A stretch of 64,000 bases of DNA, from NCBI RefSeq assembly GCF_003173775.1, contig NZ_CP029552.1:4467001-4531000 (forward strand), in the 5' to 3' direction. Made by a program: the position numbers and the translations under genes. The stretch is from Methylobacterium sp. 17Sr1-1. GTDB taxonomy: Bacteria > Pseudomonadota > Alphaproteobacteria > Rhizobiales > Beijerinckiaceae. Position 1 is the stretch's first letter. Every line of letters starts with the position of its first letter. The notes under the pieces are model-generated. The model was not told the DNA's origin. It saw only the letters and a list, made by a program, of their open reading frames with translations, and ran no database searches. Of the stretch, positions 37,976 to 50,105 are shown piece after piece.

Positions 37976-38139
37976 GATGGGGTGCGGACTCCGCCGGATC
38001 GGGCGCGGTCGGTCCGCGACCCGGTGACGACAGCTTTGCACGGGCCCGGCCGCGGCTTCCATGATCGAGCGTTCCACTTTCTTGGCGTCGCGTCCCCTCG
38101 TTCGTCGTCGGCGCCCCCGCGCGGCTCGCGGGAGCCGTC

Positions 38140-39036
38140 TCACCCCCGCAAAGCCGCGTGCGCCGCGAGGAAATCCACGAAGCAGCGGATGCGCGAGGAC
38201 AGCCGCTCGTGCCCCGCATAGAGGGCGTGGATGTCCTCCGCGTCGCCCGGATTGAACACCTCCAGCACCGGCACGAGGCGGCCGGCCGCGATGTCCTCGT
38301 CGACGTGGAAGCGGGCGAGCCGCGCGAGGCCGGCGCCGCCGAGCGCCATCAGCCGCACCACCTCCCCGGAATTGCCGAAGAAGTTGCCGTGGACCGGCCG
38401 CTGCGACACCGCCCCGTCGACCAGGAACGGCCAGGTGTCGAGGGAGCGGCGGAAGCTGAAGTTGAGGCAGTTGTGGTCGGGAAGCGCGTCCGGATGGGCG
38501 GGCGTGCCGCGCTCGTCGAGATAGGCGGGTGCGGCCACCACCGCGAGGCGGCTGCGGCCCAGGAGCTTCGCCCGCAGGCGGGTGTCGCGCAGCGGCCCGA
38601 TGCGGATCGCCACGTCGGCCCGCGCCTCGACGAGGTCGACCACGTCGTCGGTGAGCGCGAGATCGACCCGCATCCGCGGCTGCTGACCGAGGAAGCGCGG
38701 CAGCACCGGCAGGATCACCCGCATGCCGAACGGCACCGAGGCGTTGACCCGGAGCAGGCCGCTCGGCTGGGCGGCGTCGCGGCCGAAACTGTCCTCGATC
38801 GCGTCGAACTCGGCGATCAGCTCGCCCGCCCGGGCGAGGTACGATTCGCCCTCCGGCGTCAGGGTCATCGCCCGCGTGGTGCGCCGGATCAGCCCGACGC
38901 CGAGGCGTGCCTCGAGGCGTGCCACCGCTCGGCTCACCGCCGAGGGCGTGCAGCGCAGGGCCTTGGCGGCGGAGGCGAAGCTGCCGCGGCGCGCCACCTG
39001 CACGAAGGCCTCCATCTCGCCGAGCCGGTTGTCCAT
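38140..39036 (-). CDS. LysR family regulator
   Basis: 298 aa. N-terminal winged helix-turn-helix (MEAFVQVARRGSFASAAKAL, SAVSRAVARLEARLGVGLI), then a type 2 periplasmic-binding-fold effector domain (LRVNASVPFGMRVILPVLPRF). Belongs to the large group that controls a divergently placed oxidoreductase gene, as here. It is 106 bases from the SDR start, with a perfect palindrome close to its own ATG, which fits autorepression and activation of the SDR gene. Ligand not deducible. Confidence 0.9.
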   Translation of the reverse strand: MDNRLGEMEAFVQVARRGSFASAAKALRCTPSAVSRAVARLEARLGVGLIRRTTRAMTLTPEGESYLARAGELIAEFDAIEDSFGRDAAQPSGLLRVNASVPFGMRVILPVLPRFLGQQPRMRVDLALTDDVVDLVEARADVAIRIGPLRDTRLRAKLLGRSRLAVVAAPAYLDERGTPAHPDALPDHNCLNFSFRRSLDTWPFLVDGAVSQRPVHGNFFGNSGEVVRLMALGGAGLARLARFHVDEDIAAGRLVPVLEVFNPGDAEDIHALYAGHERLSSRIRCFVDFLAAHAALRG

Positions 39037-39060
39037 GGGCCGTCCATTGTTGCGTCCGAT

Positions 39061-39075
39061 GCACGATCATCGTGC
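39061..39075. promoter_or_regulatory. Perfect palindromic operator between LysR and SDR genes
   Basis: GCACGAT-C-ATCGTGC is an exact 7+1+7 dyad. It sits 25 bases upstream of the LysR start and 68 bases before the SDR start, the usual location of a LysR recognition site. Confidence 0.65.
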
Positions 39076-39142
39076 CGCCGCGCGCGCTGGTCATCAATCG
39101 CCGCCGTCGTCATCTCGGGGCCTCCAGAGACGGAGACCGACC

Positions 39143-39937
39143 ATGGACCTCAAGATCGACGGCAAGACCGCCCTCGTCACCGGCGCCACCGCGGGCATCG
39201 GCCTCGCCATCGCCCGCCGCCTGGCGGCGGAGGGCGCCGCTTTGGTGCTGCCCGGGCGCTCCCGAGCGAAGCTCGACGCGGCGGCGAAAGAGATCGCCGC
39301 CGAGCCCGGTGCGCGGGCGCCCCGCACGGTGCTGGCCGATCCGGCGACGGCCGACGGTGCGGCGGCCCTGGTCGCGGCGGTTCCGGAAGTCGACATCCTG
39401 GTCAACAACCTCGGCATCTACGAATCGAAGGCGTTCGAGGAGATCACCGATTCCGACTGGCACCGCCTGTTCGAGGTCAACGTGGTCTCGGGGGCGCGGC
39501 TGGCCCAGGCCTATTTCCCCGGCATGCTGGCGCGGAAGTCCGGGCGGATCGTGTTCGTGTCGAGCGAGTCCGGCCTCGTGCCGCCGCCCGACATGCTGCA
39601 CTACGCGGTGTCGAAGACCGCCCAGCTCACCATCGCCCGGGGCCTGGCGCAGCGCACCCGCGGCACCGGCGTGACGGTGAACGCGGTGATGCCCGGCCCG
39701 ACCCGCTCGGAGGGCATCGTGGACTTTTTGAAGAGCGTCGCCTCCGACCCGAATGCGCCGGCGGACGAGCTGGAGGCGGAGTTCTTCCGGGTCCACCGCC
39801 CGCTCTCGCTGCTGGCCCGGATGATCGATCCCGAGGAGATCGCCGGCCTCGTGGCCTATCTCGCGAGCCCGCTCGCGGCGGCGACCAACGGGGCGAGCCT
39901 GCGGGTCGAGGGCGGGATCGTGCCGACCATCGCGTGA
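39143..39937 (+). CDS. Short-chain dehydrogenase/reductase
   Basis: 264 aa classical SDR. The nucleotide loop is TGATAGIG, the structural NNLG is at about residue 90, and the catalytic Ser (FVSSESG) and Tyr-x3-Lys (YAVSK) are present. An Arg soon after the second strand (GRSRAKL) favours NADPH. The C-terminal VEGGIVPTI closes the fold. It reduces or oxidises a small carbonyl or alcohol that is not identifiable. Divergent from a LysR gene which most likely controls it. Confidence 0.88.
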   Translation: MDLKIDGKTALVTGATAGIGLAIARRLAAEGAALVLPGRSRAKLDAAAKEIAAEPGARAPRTVLADPATADGAAALVAAVPEVDILVNNLGIYESKAFEEITDSDWHRLFEVNVVSGARLAQAYFPGMLARKSGRIVFVSSESGLVPPPDMLHYAVSKTAQLTIARGLAQRTRGTGVTVNAVMPGPTRSEGIVDFLKSVASDPNAPADELEAEFFRVHRPLSLLARMIDPEEIAGLVAYLASPLAAATNGASLRVEGGIVPTIA

Positions 39938-40012
39938 TGCGAAGAGCACCATCCTATCGAGCTGCGACACGGGACATGACGTCGGCCGGGGCGTACTGGA
40001 CAGGCTTTTACA

Positions 40013-40193
40013 AGCTCTTCCCTTTCCCGGACGACTGACGCATCAGCGGAAGGAGATCCGGGATCCAGCAATCAAACTTCGCGAAGCGTCCGTCTGTCAG
40101 CAACGCCGCAGCAGAGAGAGCCGCTTCGCGGCACTTCTCTCCTGGATCCCGGATCTCCTTCCGCTACCGCTCCAGTCGTCCGGGAGAGGGGGC
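40013..40193. repeat. Large palindrome, family B copy 3
   Basis: About 181 bases with the same arms as the copies at 25869 and 31722 (TTTCCCGGACGACTG, GGAAGGAGATCCGGGATCCA, inner GCGAAGCG/CGCTTCGC). Lies between the convergent 3' ends of the SDR gene and the nucleotidyltransferase gene. Confidence 0.88.
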
Positions 40194-40214
40194 GGGGGCA
40201 CATCGGGCGATGTT

Positions 40215-40997
40215 TCATGGCACCGCCCCGACGCCCGGTACCCCAGGTCGGCCGAGGGACGACCCCTCTTCCCCGGGCTCCGCCGGCCCGAGGAGCGCCA
40301 TCGCGGCGCGGTAGCCGTTGAGCGTGCCGGTATCGACGTAGGCGGTGCCGGCGCAGACACCCGTCGCCCGGCCGCCTGCGTCGAGCCAGGCATTGACGAG
40401 GGTGCCGATATACTCGTCGCGGCACTGCCGCGCCTGCCAGAGGCCGTGCAGCTCGGCGAGGATGCGGCCGGTGAGCTTGAACGCCCCCCAGACCCAGGAC
40501 GAGGCGGCGTCCTGCCGCTTCACCTGGATCTCCCGCACCGCGTCGCCGTCGAGCACCACGGCGTCGAACAGCTCCGGCCGCTCGACCGGGAAGAGCAGGA
40601 AGGACAGCCCGTCGGCCGGCAGGCGCGCCAGCCCGTCATCCGGGAACCACACCGTGTCGGGCAGGCCGACCAGCACCGGCTCGTCGGGGGCGATCAGCGG
40701 CAGGGCGCGAAACAGCGCGTCGCACAGGCCCGCGGGGCGCGGCTGCACCACGTAGGCGATCGGCGCCGGCCCGTAGCCGGAGCCGTAATACTCGACGATG
40801 TCGGACTTGCCCGGGGCGATCACGAAGCAGATCTTGTCCGCGCCGCCGCGGATCATCCGCTCGACGACGTACTCGCTCACCGCGCAAGGCCGCTCGGCCC
40901 CGTCGCGCAGGCGGCTGCCGACCGGCAGCAATTCCTTGGAGAAGGCGAGCGGCTGGATGCGGCTGCCGCGGCCCGCGGCCGGAACGATGCCCCACAT
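40215..40997 (-). CDS. Sugar-nucleotide pyrophosphorylase-like nucleotidyltransferase
   Basis: 260 aa. The N-terminal IVPAAGRGSRIQPLAFSKELLPVG is the classical GxGxRhhPhTxxxxK(E/P)hhPh motif of glucose-1-phosphate thymidylyl-/uridylyltransferases, with SEYVVERMIRGGADKICFVIAPGKSD following. It forms a nucleotide-sugar from a sugar phosphate. The catalytic Asp is probably in GLPDTVWFPD. It starts six bases after the glycosyltransferase ends, with GGAGG inside the end of that gene: a two-gene operon for making and transferring a sugar. Which sugar is unknown. Confidence 0.87.
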   Translation of the reverse strand: MWGIVPAAGRGSRIQPLAFSKELLPVGSRLRDGAERPCAVSEYVVERMIRGGADKICFVIAPGKSDIVEYYGSGYGPAPIAYVVQPRPAGLCDALFRALPLIAPDEPVLVGLPDTVWFPDDGLARLPADGLSFLLFPVERPELFDAVVLDGDAVREIQVKRQDAASSWVWGAFKLTGRILAELHGLWQARQCRDEYIGTLVNAWLDAGGRATGVCAGTAYVDTGTLNGYRAAMALLGPAEPGEEGSSLGRPGVPGVGAVP

Positions 40998-41003
40998 GCG
41001 GTG

Positions 41004-42101
41004 TCACGCCTCCATCGTGATAGGATTCCGGGCGACGGGGTGTCGGGCCGCGTCGAGGATGGCCTCCAGCTCCGCCGCCCGGTGCGCGGCGGTGTGGTGG
41101 TCGAGGGTGCGGGCGCGCCCGGCTTGCGCGATGCGGCGCAACTCCGCGTCGCTCCGATCGAGGGCGGCGAGCACGGCGTCGGGCGTCTCGGCGAGCAGGA
41201 TCTCCTCGCCGGGCCGGTAGAAGGCGTCGAGCCCGTCGAAGGCGTCGCTCAGCAAAGCGGCGCCGCAGGCCGTCGCCTCGAACAGCCGGCCCGACGGGCA
41301 CCAGCCCATGGCGGCCATCGCCGCCCGCGTGACGTTGAGGGTCAGGCGCGAGGAGGCGTAGAAGGAAGGATGCTCCTGCGGGGCCAGATGGCGCACGAAG
41401 AAGATGTTGTCGGTCCAGGGAAAATCCTGCGGGTACTGCGCCCCGCCGATCAGGAAGCGCCGGTCCGGCCGTTGCCGCGCCGGCTCGACGAGGCAGGACA
41501 GCACCTTGGCCTGCCGGTCGGCCGCGTAGGTGCCGAGATAGGAGAGGTCGGCGGCATACTGCGCTCGGGCTGCCGCCGGCCGGTGCACCTCCGGGTCGAC
41601 ATGGCCGTAGAGCGCCGCCGTGCGGCGCGCACCGAGATCGTCCCGGAGCGCGTCGAGCGCCGGGCCGCCGGTATAGCTGAGCACGAGGTCGAAGCCGGAA
41701 TATCCTCGCGGCCCGACGTAATCCACCGCCTCGCCGCGGCGCAAGGAATCGAGGGTGACGGGGGTGTCGAGGTCGTAGAACACCCGCAAGCCCGAAGATC
41801 CCAGGACGAGGTCGGTGGCCGCGTGCGCGTCGGGGCAGTAGGAGGTCACCATCGCGACGTCGGCCTCCATCACGTCGCGGGCGGCCTGTCCCCGGATCTC
41901 CGCCCAGTCGGAGAACAGCACCAGGCGCCCGTTCGGGATCTCGGTCAGGTCGCGGTGGGGGGCGTAGAAGGGCAGGTCGCGCTCGTAGAACACCACGCTG
42001 TGGCCGCGGCGGGCGAGCGCCCGGACCAGGCCCCGCCACAGGGTCGCGTGGCCGTTGCCCCAGGACGAGCTGATCGTCAGGCCGAAGACCACGAGCCTCA
42101 T
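41004..42101 (-). CDS. CgeB-like glycosyltransferase
   Basis: 365 aa GT-B-type enzyme. The N-terminal FGLTISSSWGNGHATLWRGLVRALARRGH and VVFYERDLPFYAPHRDL and the C-terminal PSGRLFEATACGAALLSDAFDGLDAFYRPGEE match the CgeB family (first named from Bacillus spore coat maturation, common in many bacteria). The Glu of RLFEA is the usual nucleotide-sugar contact. The ATG at 42101 is chosen for the GGGAGGAG six bases upstream. Probably modifies a surface glycan with the sugar nucleotide made by the next gene. Confidence 0.85.
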   Translation of the reverse strand: MRLVVFGLTISSSWGNGHATLWRGLVRALARRGHSVVFYERDLPFYAPHRDLTEIPNGRLVLFSDWAEIRGQAARDVMEADVAMVTSYCPDAHAATDLVLGSSGLRVFYDLDTPVTLDSLRRGEAVDYVGPRGYSGFDLVLSYTGGPALDALRDDLGARRTAALYGHVDPEVHRPAAARAQYAADLSYLGTYAADRQAKVLSCLVEPARQRPDRRFLIGGAQYPQDFPWTDNIFFVRHLAPQEHPSFYASSRLTLNVTRAAMAAMGWCPSGRLFEATACGAALLSDAFDGLDAFYRPGEEILLAETPDAVLAALDRSDAELRRIAQAGRARTLDHHTAAHRAAELEAILDAARHPVARNPITMEA

Positions 42102-42179
42102 CCGGTCTCCTCCCTTGTCTCGCATCGCGTGCGTTTCCGCGTCGCATCCTCGCGGCGCCGGGAGTGAACGCATGCCGGC

Positions 42180-43058
42180 TTGATCCGTTCAGGACCGAAC
42201 ATTGCGCTTTTCCGGCAAGCGTGGCGGGCGGGCCCGAACCACCGCCAGGCTCGGCCGTTGAGGGAGACCACCCGCGCTCTCGAAGGCCCCGCCCGGTTGC
42301 TCCGCGTCCTCACCTACAACGTGCGCCGCTGCCTCGGCGCCGACGGCCGTCTCGATCCGGAGCGCATCGCCGCGGTGATCGCCGCCTGCCGGGCGGACGT
42401 GGTGGCGCTCCAGGAGCTCGATGTCGGCCGCGCCCGCAGCGGCGGGATCGACCAGGCGCAAGCGATCGCCGCCCATCTCGGCATGCGCTCCCACTTCCAC
42501 CCGGCGATGCAGGTGATGGAGGAGTTTTACGGCGACGCGATCCTGACCGCCCTGCCCTCGCGGCTGGTGCGGGCGGCGGGCCTGCCGGAGCGGGAGGGTT
42601 GCGAGCCCCGCGGTGCGCTCTGGGCCGCCATCACCGCCGGCGACACCGAGGTGCAGGTCGTCACGACGCATCTCGGCCTCGGCCGGGGCGAGCGGCGGGC
42701 ACAGGCCGAGGCGCTGCTCGGGCCGGCCTTCCTCGGCGATCCGGCCTGCCGCGACCCGGTGGTGCTGCTTGGCGACTTCAACGCCCTGCCGGGCTCGCAC
42801 GTGCATCGCCGCCTCGCGGCCCGGCTGCCGGACGCGCAGGGCGCAGGGGCCTGGCTGCGGCCGACCTTCCCGGCCCGCCTGCCGCTCCTGCGCATCGACC
42901 ACGTCTTCGTCAGCCGCGGCATCGCAGTGCGGGGGGTGCGCACGGTCGGCGGCAGGCTCGCCCGGATCGCCTCCGACCACCTGCCGCTCGTCGCCGACCT
43001 CGACCTCGCGCCGGTCTCCGCTCCCCGCATCCCCGTACCCCGAGAGGAACCCGCGTGA
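42180..43058 (+). CDS. Endonuclease/exonuclease/phosphatase (EEP) family protein
   Basis: 292 aa at most. EEP fold residues are visible: LTYNVRR (Asn), VVALQELDVGRA (catalytic Glu), VVTTHLGL (His), VVLLGDFNALP (Asp/Asn) and the final SDHLPLVAD (Asp-His). Such proteins cleave phosphodiesters in nucleic acids or in phospholipids and sphingolipids. The stop overlaps the start of a YbhN-like gene (GTGA). In E. coli the related ybhP sits with clsB and ybhN, so a lipid role is likely. The start is uncertain: TTG 42180 gives the longest frame, and a later TTG near 42258 would trim the non-conserved first 26 residues. Confidence 0.82.
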   Translation: MIRSGPNIALFRQAWRAGPNHRQARPLRETTRALEGPARLLRVLTYNVRRCLGADGRLDPERIAAVIAACRADVVALQELDVGRARSGGIDQAQAIAAHLGMRSHFHPAMQVMEEFYGDAILTALPSRLVRAAGLPEREGCEPRGALWAAITAGDTEVQVVTTHLGLGRGERRAQAEALLGPAFLGDPACRDPVVLLGDFNALPGSHVHRRLAARLPDAQGAGAWLRPTFPARLPLLRIDHVFVSRGIAVRGVRTVGGRLARIASDHLPLVADLDLAPVSAPRIPVPREEPA

Positions 43059-44053
43059 CGCAGGCTCAAGGACGAACCAAAGACAAGGAAGAGACCTCCG
43101 CGCGCCGCCGGTTCTGGACCATCCTCCTCACCGTGCTGAGCGTCGCGCTCGGCGGCTACCTGCTCTACCGGACGCTCGCCGGCTACAGCCTGAGCCAGCT
43201 GGTCGAATCGGTGCGGGCGCTCCCCGCCGGCCGGCTCGCCGCCGCCGGGGGCTTTGCCGCCGCGAGCTATCTCTGCCTCACCGGCATCGACTGGCTGGCG
43301 CTCCGCGCCGCTGGCAGGCCCCTGCCCTATCCGCGGGTGGCGCTCGCGGCCTTCATCAGCCTGTCGCTCGGCCACAGCATCGGCTTTGCCGGCTTGAGCA
43401 GCGGAGCGATCCGCTACCGCTTCTACACCCGCTGGGGCCTCGGGACCGCGGACGTCGCCAAGGCGGTCCTGTTCTGCGGCGTCACCGTCGCGGTCGGCCT
43501 GATGGCGCTCGGCGCCGTCGCGGTGCTGGTCCATCCCGACCTCGCCCGGGAGGTGACGGGTTTGGGCAAGGGCGCGGTGCTGGCGGCGGGCCTCGCCTGC
43601 GCGGGCGGCGTCGCGGTCTATCTCGGCCTCGCCGCCTGGTGGCGGAAGCCCCTGACCTTCCGGCGCTGGTCGATCGAGATGCCGCCGCTGCCGCTCGCGG
43701 CGGCGCAGGTGGGCCTGGGCGCGGTCAACTTCGCCCTGGTCTCGGCCTGCCTGCACCAGGTGCTGTCGGCGGTCTCCGACGTCGGCTACCTCGCCGTCGC
43801 CTCGGTCTTCGTCATCGCCAACGCGGCGGTGCTGATCACCCACGTGCCCGGCGGCGTCGGGGTGATCGAGAGCGTGGTCGTCCATCTCCTGCCGAAGACC
43901 GACGTGATCGGCCCGCTGATCGCCTTCCGGTGCCTGTACTTCCTCGGCCCCCTGGCGCTCGGCCTCCTCGCCTTCGCGGCGACCGAGGCGGTGTTCCGGT
44001 GGCGCGACGCGGGCGGGGCGTCGCGGGAGGCCGCCCCGGCGCGTCCGTCGTGA
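43055..44053 (+). CDS. YbhN-like (lysylphosphatidylglycerol synthase flippase-domain) membrane protein
   Basis: 332 aa with seven to eight membrane segments. Conserved family positions are SLGHSIGFAGLSSGAIRYRFY, and further on NAAVLITHVPGGVGVIESV. This is the flippase-type domain of MprF without its aminoacyl-transferase part. It starts at GTG with GAGGAA before it, overlapping the EEP gene, so the two are made together. Probably moves or handles a phospholipid in the inner membrane; a phospholipase-D/cardiolipin-synthase-like gene is 0.9 kb downstream on the other strand. Confidence 0.85.
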   Translation: MTQAQGRTKDKEETSARRRFWTILLTVLSVALGGYLLYRTLAGYSLSQLVESVRALPAGRLAAAGGFAAASYLCLTGIDWLALRAAGRPLPYPRVALAAFISLSLGHSIGFAGLSSGAIRYRFYTRWGLGTADVAKAVLFCGVTVAVGLMALGAVAVLVHPDLAREVTGLGKGAVLAAGLACAGGVAVYLGLAAWWRKPLTFRRWSIEMPPLPLAAAQVGLGAVNFALVSACLHQVLSAVSDVGYLAVASVFVIANAAVLITHVPGGVGVIESVVVHLLPKTDVIGPLIAFRCLYFLGPLALGLLAFAATEAVFRWRDAGGASREAAPARPS

Positions 44054-44108
44054 TCCGCGCGTGGCGGTGGTCGGGGGAATGCGCTATACGAGGGGGGTGG
44101 AGATTCTG

Positions 44109-44333
44109 ATGAAAACGCGCGCTCCAATCCACCGGCACACGCGAAAGCCGCCCCTGCCTGGGGACGCGGTCGAGCGTCGCATTCCGCGTGAGGAGATGCT
44201 CCGAGCCGGCGACGATCCGGGGCTGACCATCGTGTCGGCCGAGCAATTCGACGCACTCCTCGCCTTGCTCGACGATCCGCCGACCGTGTCGGACGAGCTT
44301 CGACGCGAAGTCGCAAACCGTCGCTGGGTGTGA
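44109..44333 (+). CDS. Small protein resembling the C-terminus of DUF1778/TacA antitoxins
   Basis: 74 aa. The second half, TIVSAEQFDALLALLDDPPTVSDELRREV, resembles the toxin-binding tail of TacA-type antitoxins ('LSxxxFxxFLxxLDxPPxPNxxLR'). The ribbon-helix-helix DNA-binding half is missing; instead there is a basic segment (MKTRAPIHRHTRKPPLPG). GGAG lies six bases before the ATG. It ends 11 bases from the convergent GNAT gene. It may be a reduced antitoxin that works by direct binding only, or a remnant. Confidence 0.55.
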   Translation: MKTRAPIHRHTRKPPLPGDAVERRIPREEMLRAGDDPGLTIVSAEQFDALLALLDDPPTVSDELRREVANRRWV

Positions 44334-44343
44334 GGCGAGCGGC

Positions 44344-44871
44344 TCAGGGCAGCCGCATCAGTTCATCGGCCATGGACATCGGCAGCACCATCCGGGTCGT
44401 CCCGCTGGTGATATTTGTGACGGGCGTGAAGCGATGATGGGCGTAGAGCCGCTGTGCCTTCTCGCCCGCAGCATCCACGATGACGAGCGCTCCGCCCACG
44501 TGCTCCTGCGCACGCAGCGCCCGACCGATGGCGGCGAGCGTCAGGTCACGACCGATACCCTGGCCCTGGAGCGTCCGGTCCACCGCCAGACGCGCGATGA
44601 GGATGCCCGGGATGACGAGCGGCGTGCCGTGTGGCCGAAGGCGTCGTGGCAGCGAGTCCCGCGCGACGATGCCCGGTGCCAATCCGAAGAAGGCAGCGGC
44701 CCGCATCGTGCCGGCATAGGTGGCGACGAAGACGCGCGTGAGGCCGCGCCGGTCGTTCGCGAGGCCGTGCTCGCGTAGCCAGGCACTCTGACCGTCGAGA
44801 TCGGCCGTTCCGGCGTCGAAGGCGCTCAGCTCATGGCGTTCTGTCAGCCGCACGAGATCGGACAGTTCCAC
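44344..44871 (-). CDS. GNAT acetyltransferase, TacT-like
   Basis: 175 aa GNAT fold. The CoA-binding motif is IARLAVDRTLQGQGIGRDLTLAAIGRAL, and the next block ALVIVDAAGEKAQRLYAHHRF has the Tyr near the catalytic site. The pattern and length fit the TacT/AtaT toxin branch, which acetylates aminoacyl-tRNA. The N-terminal ELSAFDAGTADLDGQSAWLREHG block ('F.CG...LD..L') is also typical. GTG start with GGAGG before it. No RHH antitoxin precedes it, as would be normal; the only candidate partner is the convergent small gene. Could instead be a harmless acetyltransferase. Confidence 0.75.
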   Translation of the reverse strand: MELSDLVRLTERHELSAFDAGTADLDGQSAWLREHGLANDRRGLTRVFVATYAGTMRAAAFFGLAPGIVARDSLPRRLRPHGTPLVIPGILIARLAVDRTLQGQGIGRDLTLAAIGRALRAQEHVGGALVIVDAAGEKAQRLYAHHRFTPVTNITSGTTRMVLPMSMADELMRLP

Positions 44872-44943
44872 GCAGACCTCCGGGATGATGCATCCCGGTT
44901 ACTGCGACGTCCTGCAATGACGCAAGGGCACCATTGAGAGCCC

Positions 44944-46365
44944 CTACGCCGTCCCGAACGGCCGCTCCGGGTCGAGCAGCTCGGAGCTGACCAGAGGATC
45001 GAGCAGGCCCTCCTCCTCCGGCACCTCGCAGACGCGCAAGGAGCGCGGCCCGCCCATATGGGCCCGGATCGCCGCGATCAGGCCCCCCTCAGTGATCGCC
45101 GCGGCCATCACGTCGGGCGCCACGCCGAGATGCTCGGCCACGAGGCGGTCGCGCAAGGCCCGGAGCGCGGCGCGCTCCTCGGCGTTCCGGGCCTCGACCG
45201 CGAGGTCGCACTCGGTGTCGAGGGCGACCGAGCGGTTGTTGAGGTTCGAGGAGCCGATGCGCAGGAAGCGGTCGTCGATCAGGACGAGCTTGGCGTGGAT
45301 CTCGATCTCGCAATCGCCCTCGGGCCCCGGCACCACCGGATAGGCGACGAACAGGCGCCCGAAGCGGTCGATGGCGCGCAGGCGGCGCAGCACCCGGTCG
45401 CGTGGGGTCCCCATGGCGACGCGCTCGGTGAAGTTGTGCGAGCGGCGCGTCAGCACCACCACGATCTCGGGCCCGTCCTCGACTGCCAGATGGGCGGCGA
45501 GCGCATCGGCGACGAAGTTTGCGGTGAGGTACTGCGCCTCGAGGTAGATCGTCTCCTTGGCGGAGGCCAGGGACGCGGCGGTGAGCGCCGCCGCCTCCTC
45601 GACCGAGGGCTCGTCGCCCTGGAGCGGCATGGTGCGGGCGATGCCGACCGGGATCTCGGTGAAGAGCGGATCCAGGCCCTGCGGCCAGAGCGGGCCGGCC
45701 CCCGTCACCGGCGCCAGCACCTCGCCGGTGGCGGCGCGCCAGCGCTCGCGGGCGACGTCGCCGAGCCGGGCGGCGGCCTCGCCGTCCACCGCCATCTGCA
45801 GGTCGTGCACCGGCGGGTAGAGCTCGCCGTCGGGATTGGTGCGCAACGGATCGCCGGCCGTGTGGGCGGTGGTGTCCCAGCGCCCGACCGTGAGGTCGAT
45901 GCCGCCGCAGAAGGCGATCCGGTCGTCGATGCAGACGAGCTTCTGGTGATGGGCGGCGTAGAGCGGGTGATGCGTGTCGAGGCGCAGGGTGACGTGTGGA
46001 TGCGCCTCCCACTCGGCCCCGAACAGGAGCGGCAGCGCCGCGCCCGGCCCGTGCAGGGTCGCGACGCTCCAGACCAGCACCCGCACCTGGAGCCCGGGCC
46101 GGCGCGCGGCGAGATCGCGCAGGAGCGGCCCGAGGGGCGGCGACTCCTCCGGGCTCGCATCGTGGCGCAGGCGGATGCGCCCGTCGAAGTCCCACCCGAC
46201 GATCAGGATCGAATGCCGAGCCTGGCGCAGCGCGTCCTCCAGCCGGGCGAAGTACTCGGCGGAGTCGATCATCACCGCGACCCGCTCGGCCCGCGCCACG
46301 CACCAGCAGGTGCGGCCGGGCTGAAGGAGGGTCTCGGTCGCGTCGCGCGCAGGATCGATGGTCAT
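44944..46365 (-). CDS. Phospholipase D-like / cardiolipin synthase-like protein
   Basis: 473 aa with both HKD motifs: H140-Q-K142 with D147 (HHQKLVCIDD) and HAKLVLIDDRFLRIGSSNLNNRS near residue 370. Two HKD copies make one active site with a covalent phosphohistidine. It lacks obvious membrane helices, so it is peripheral. It could make cardiolipin, as ClsB in E. coli, or cleave phospholipids. Its nearness to EEP and YbhN-like genes, the same trio as ybhP-clsB-ybhN in E. coli, supports a phospholipid role, though the order and strand differ here. Confidence 0.85.
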   Translation of the reverse strand: MTIDPARDATETLLQPGRTCWCVARAERVAVMIDSAEYFARLEDALRQARHSILIVGWDFDGRIRLRHDASPEESPPLGPLLRDLAARRPGLQVRVLVWSVATLHGPGAALPLLFGAEWEAHPHVTLRLDTHHPLYAAHHQKLVCIDDRIAFCGGIDLTVGRWDTTAHTAGDPLRTNPDGELYPPVHDLQMAVDGEAAARLGDVARERWRAATGEVLAPVTGAGPLWPQGLDPLFTEIPVGIARTMPLQGDEPSVEEAAALTAASLASAKETIYLEAQYLTANFVADALAAHLAVEDGPEIVVVLTRRSHNFTERVAMGTPRDRVLRRLRAIDRFGRLFVAYPVVPGPEGDCEIEIHAKLVLIDDRFLRIGSSNLNNRSVALDTECDLAVEARNAEERAALRALRDRLVAEHLGVAPDVMAAAITEGGLIAAIRAHMGGPRSLRVCEVPEEEGLLDPLVSSELLDPERPFGTA

Positions 46366-46540
46366 GGGGTGCTCGTCACTCCTGCATTCCTGTCAAGGTC
46401 CGGAACGGCAGCCGGGGCCGTCCGTTCCGGTCCGACGGGAGACGCACAGGCGATTCGCCCGGCCGGCTGCCGTTGCGGTTTCCAACGCCGGACCGGTTCC
46501 CTACCTTGGCCCCGGCAGGTCGGAGGCGGATCCCGTTTCG

Positions 46541-49954
<3,414 letters not shown>

Positions 49955-50105
49955 GATCCTTCCCCGGGGCCAGCCTGACGCCAGCCAGGGCGGCTAGCCT
50001 CGCTCCTTGCCCGCTCTTCACAGGGGCGGCCCGAGTGAACGAATCGGCCCCGGTGACGGTTGCCTCTCGGCCGCCGCAATCGGCACTATGCTCGGCACGG
50101 GTGAG

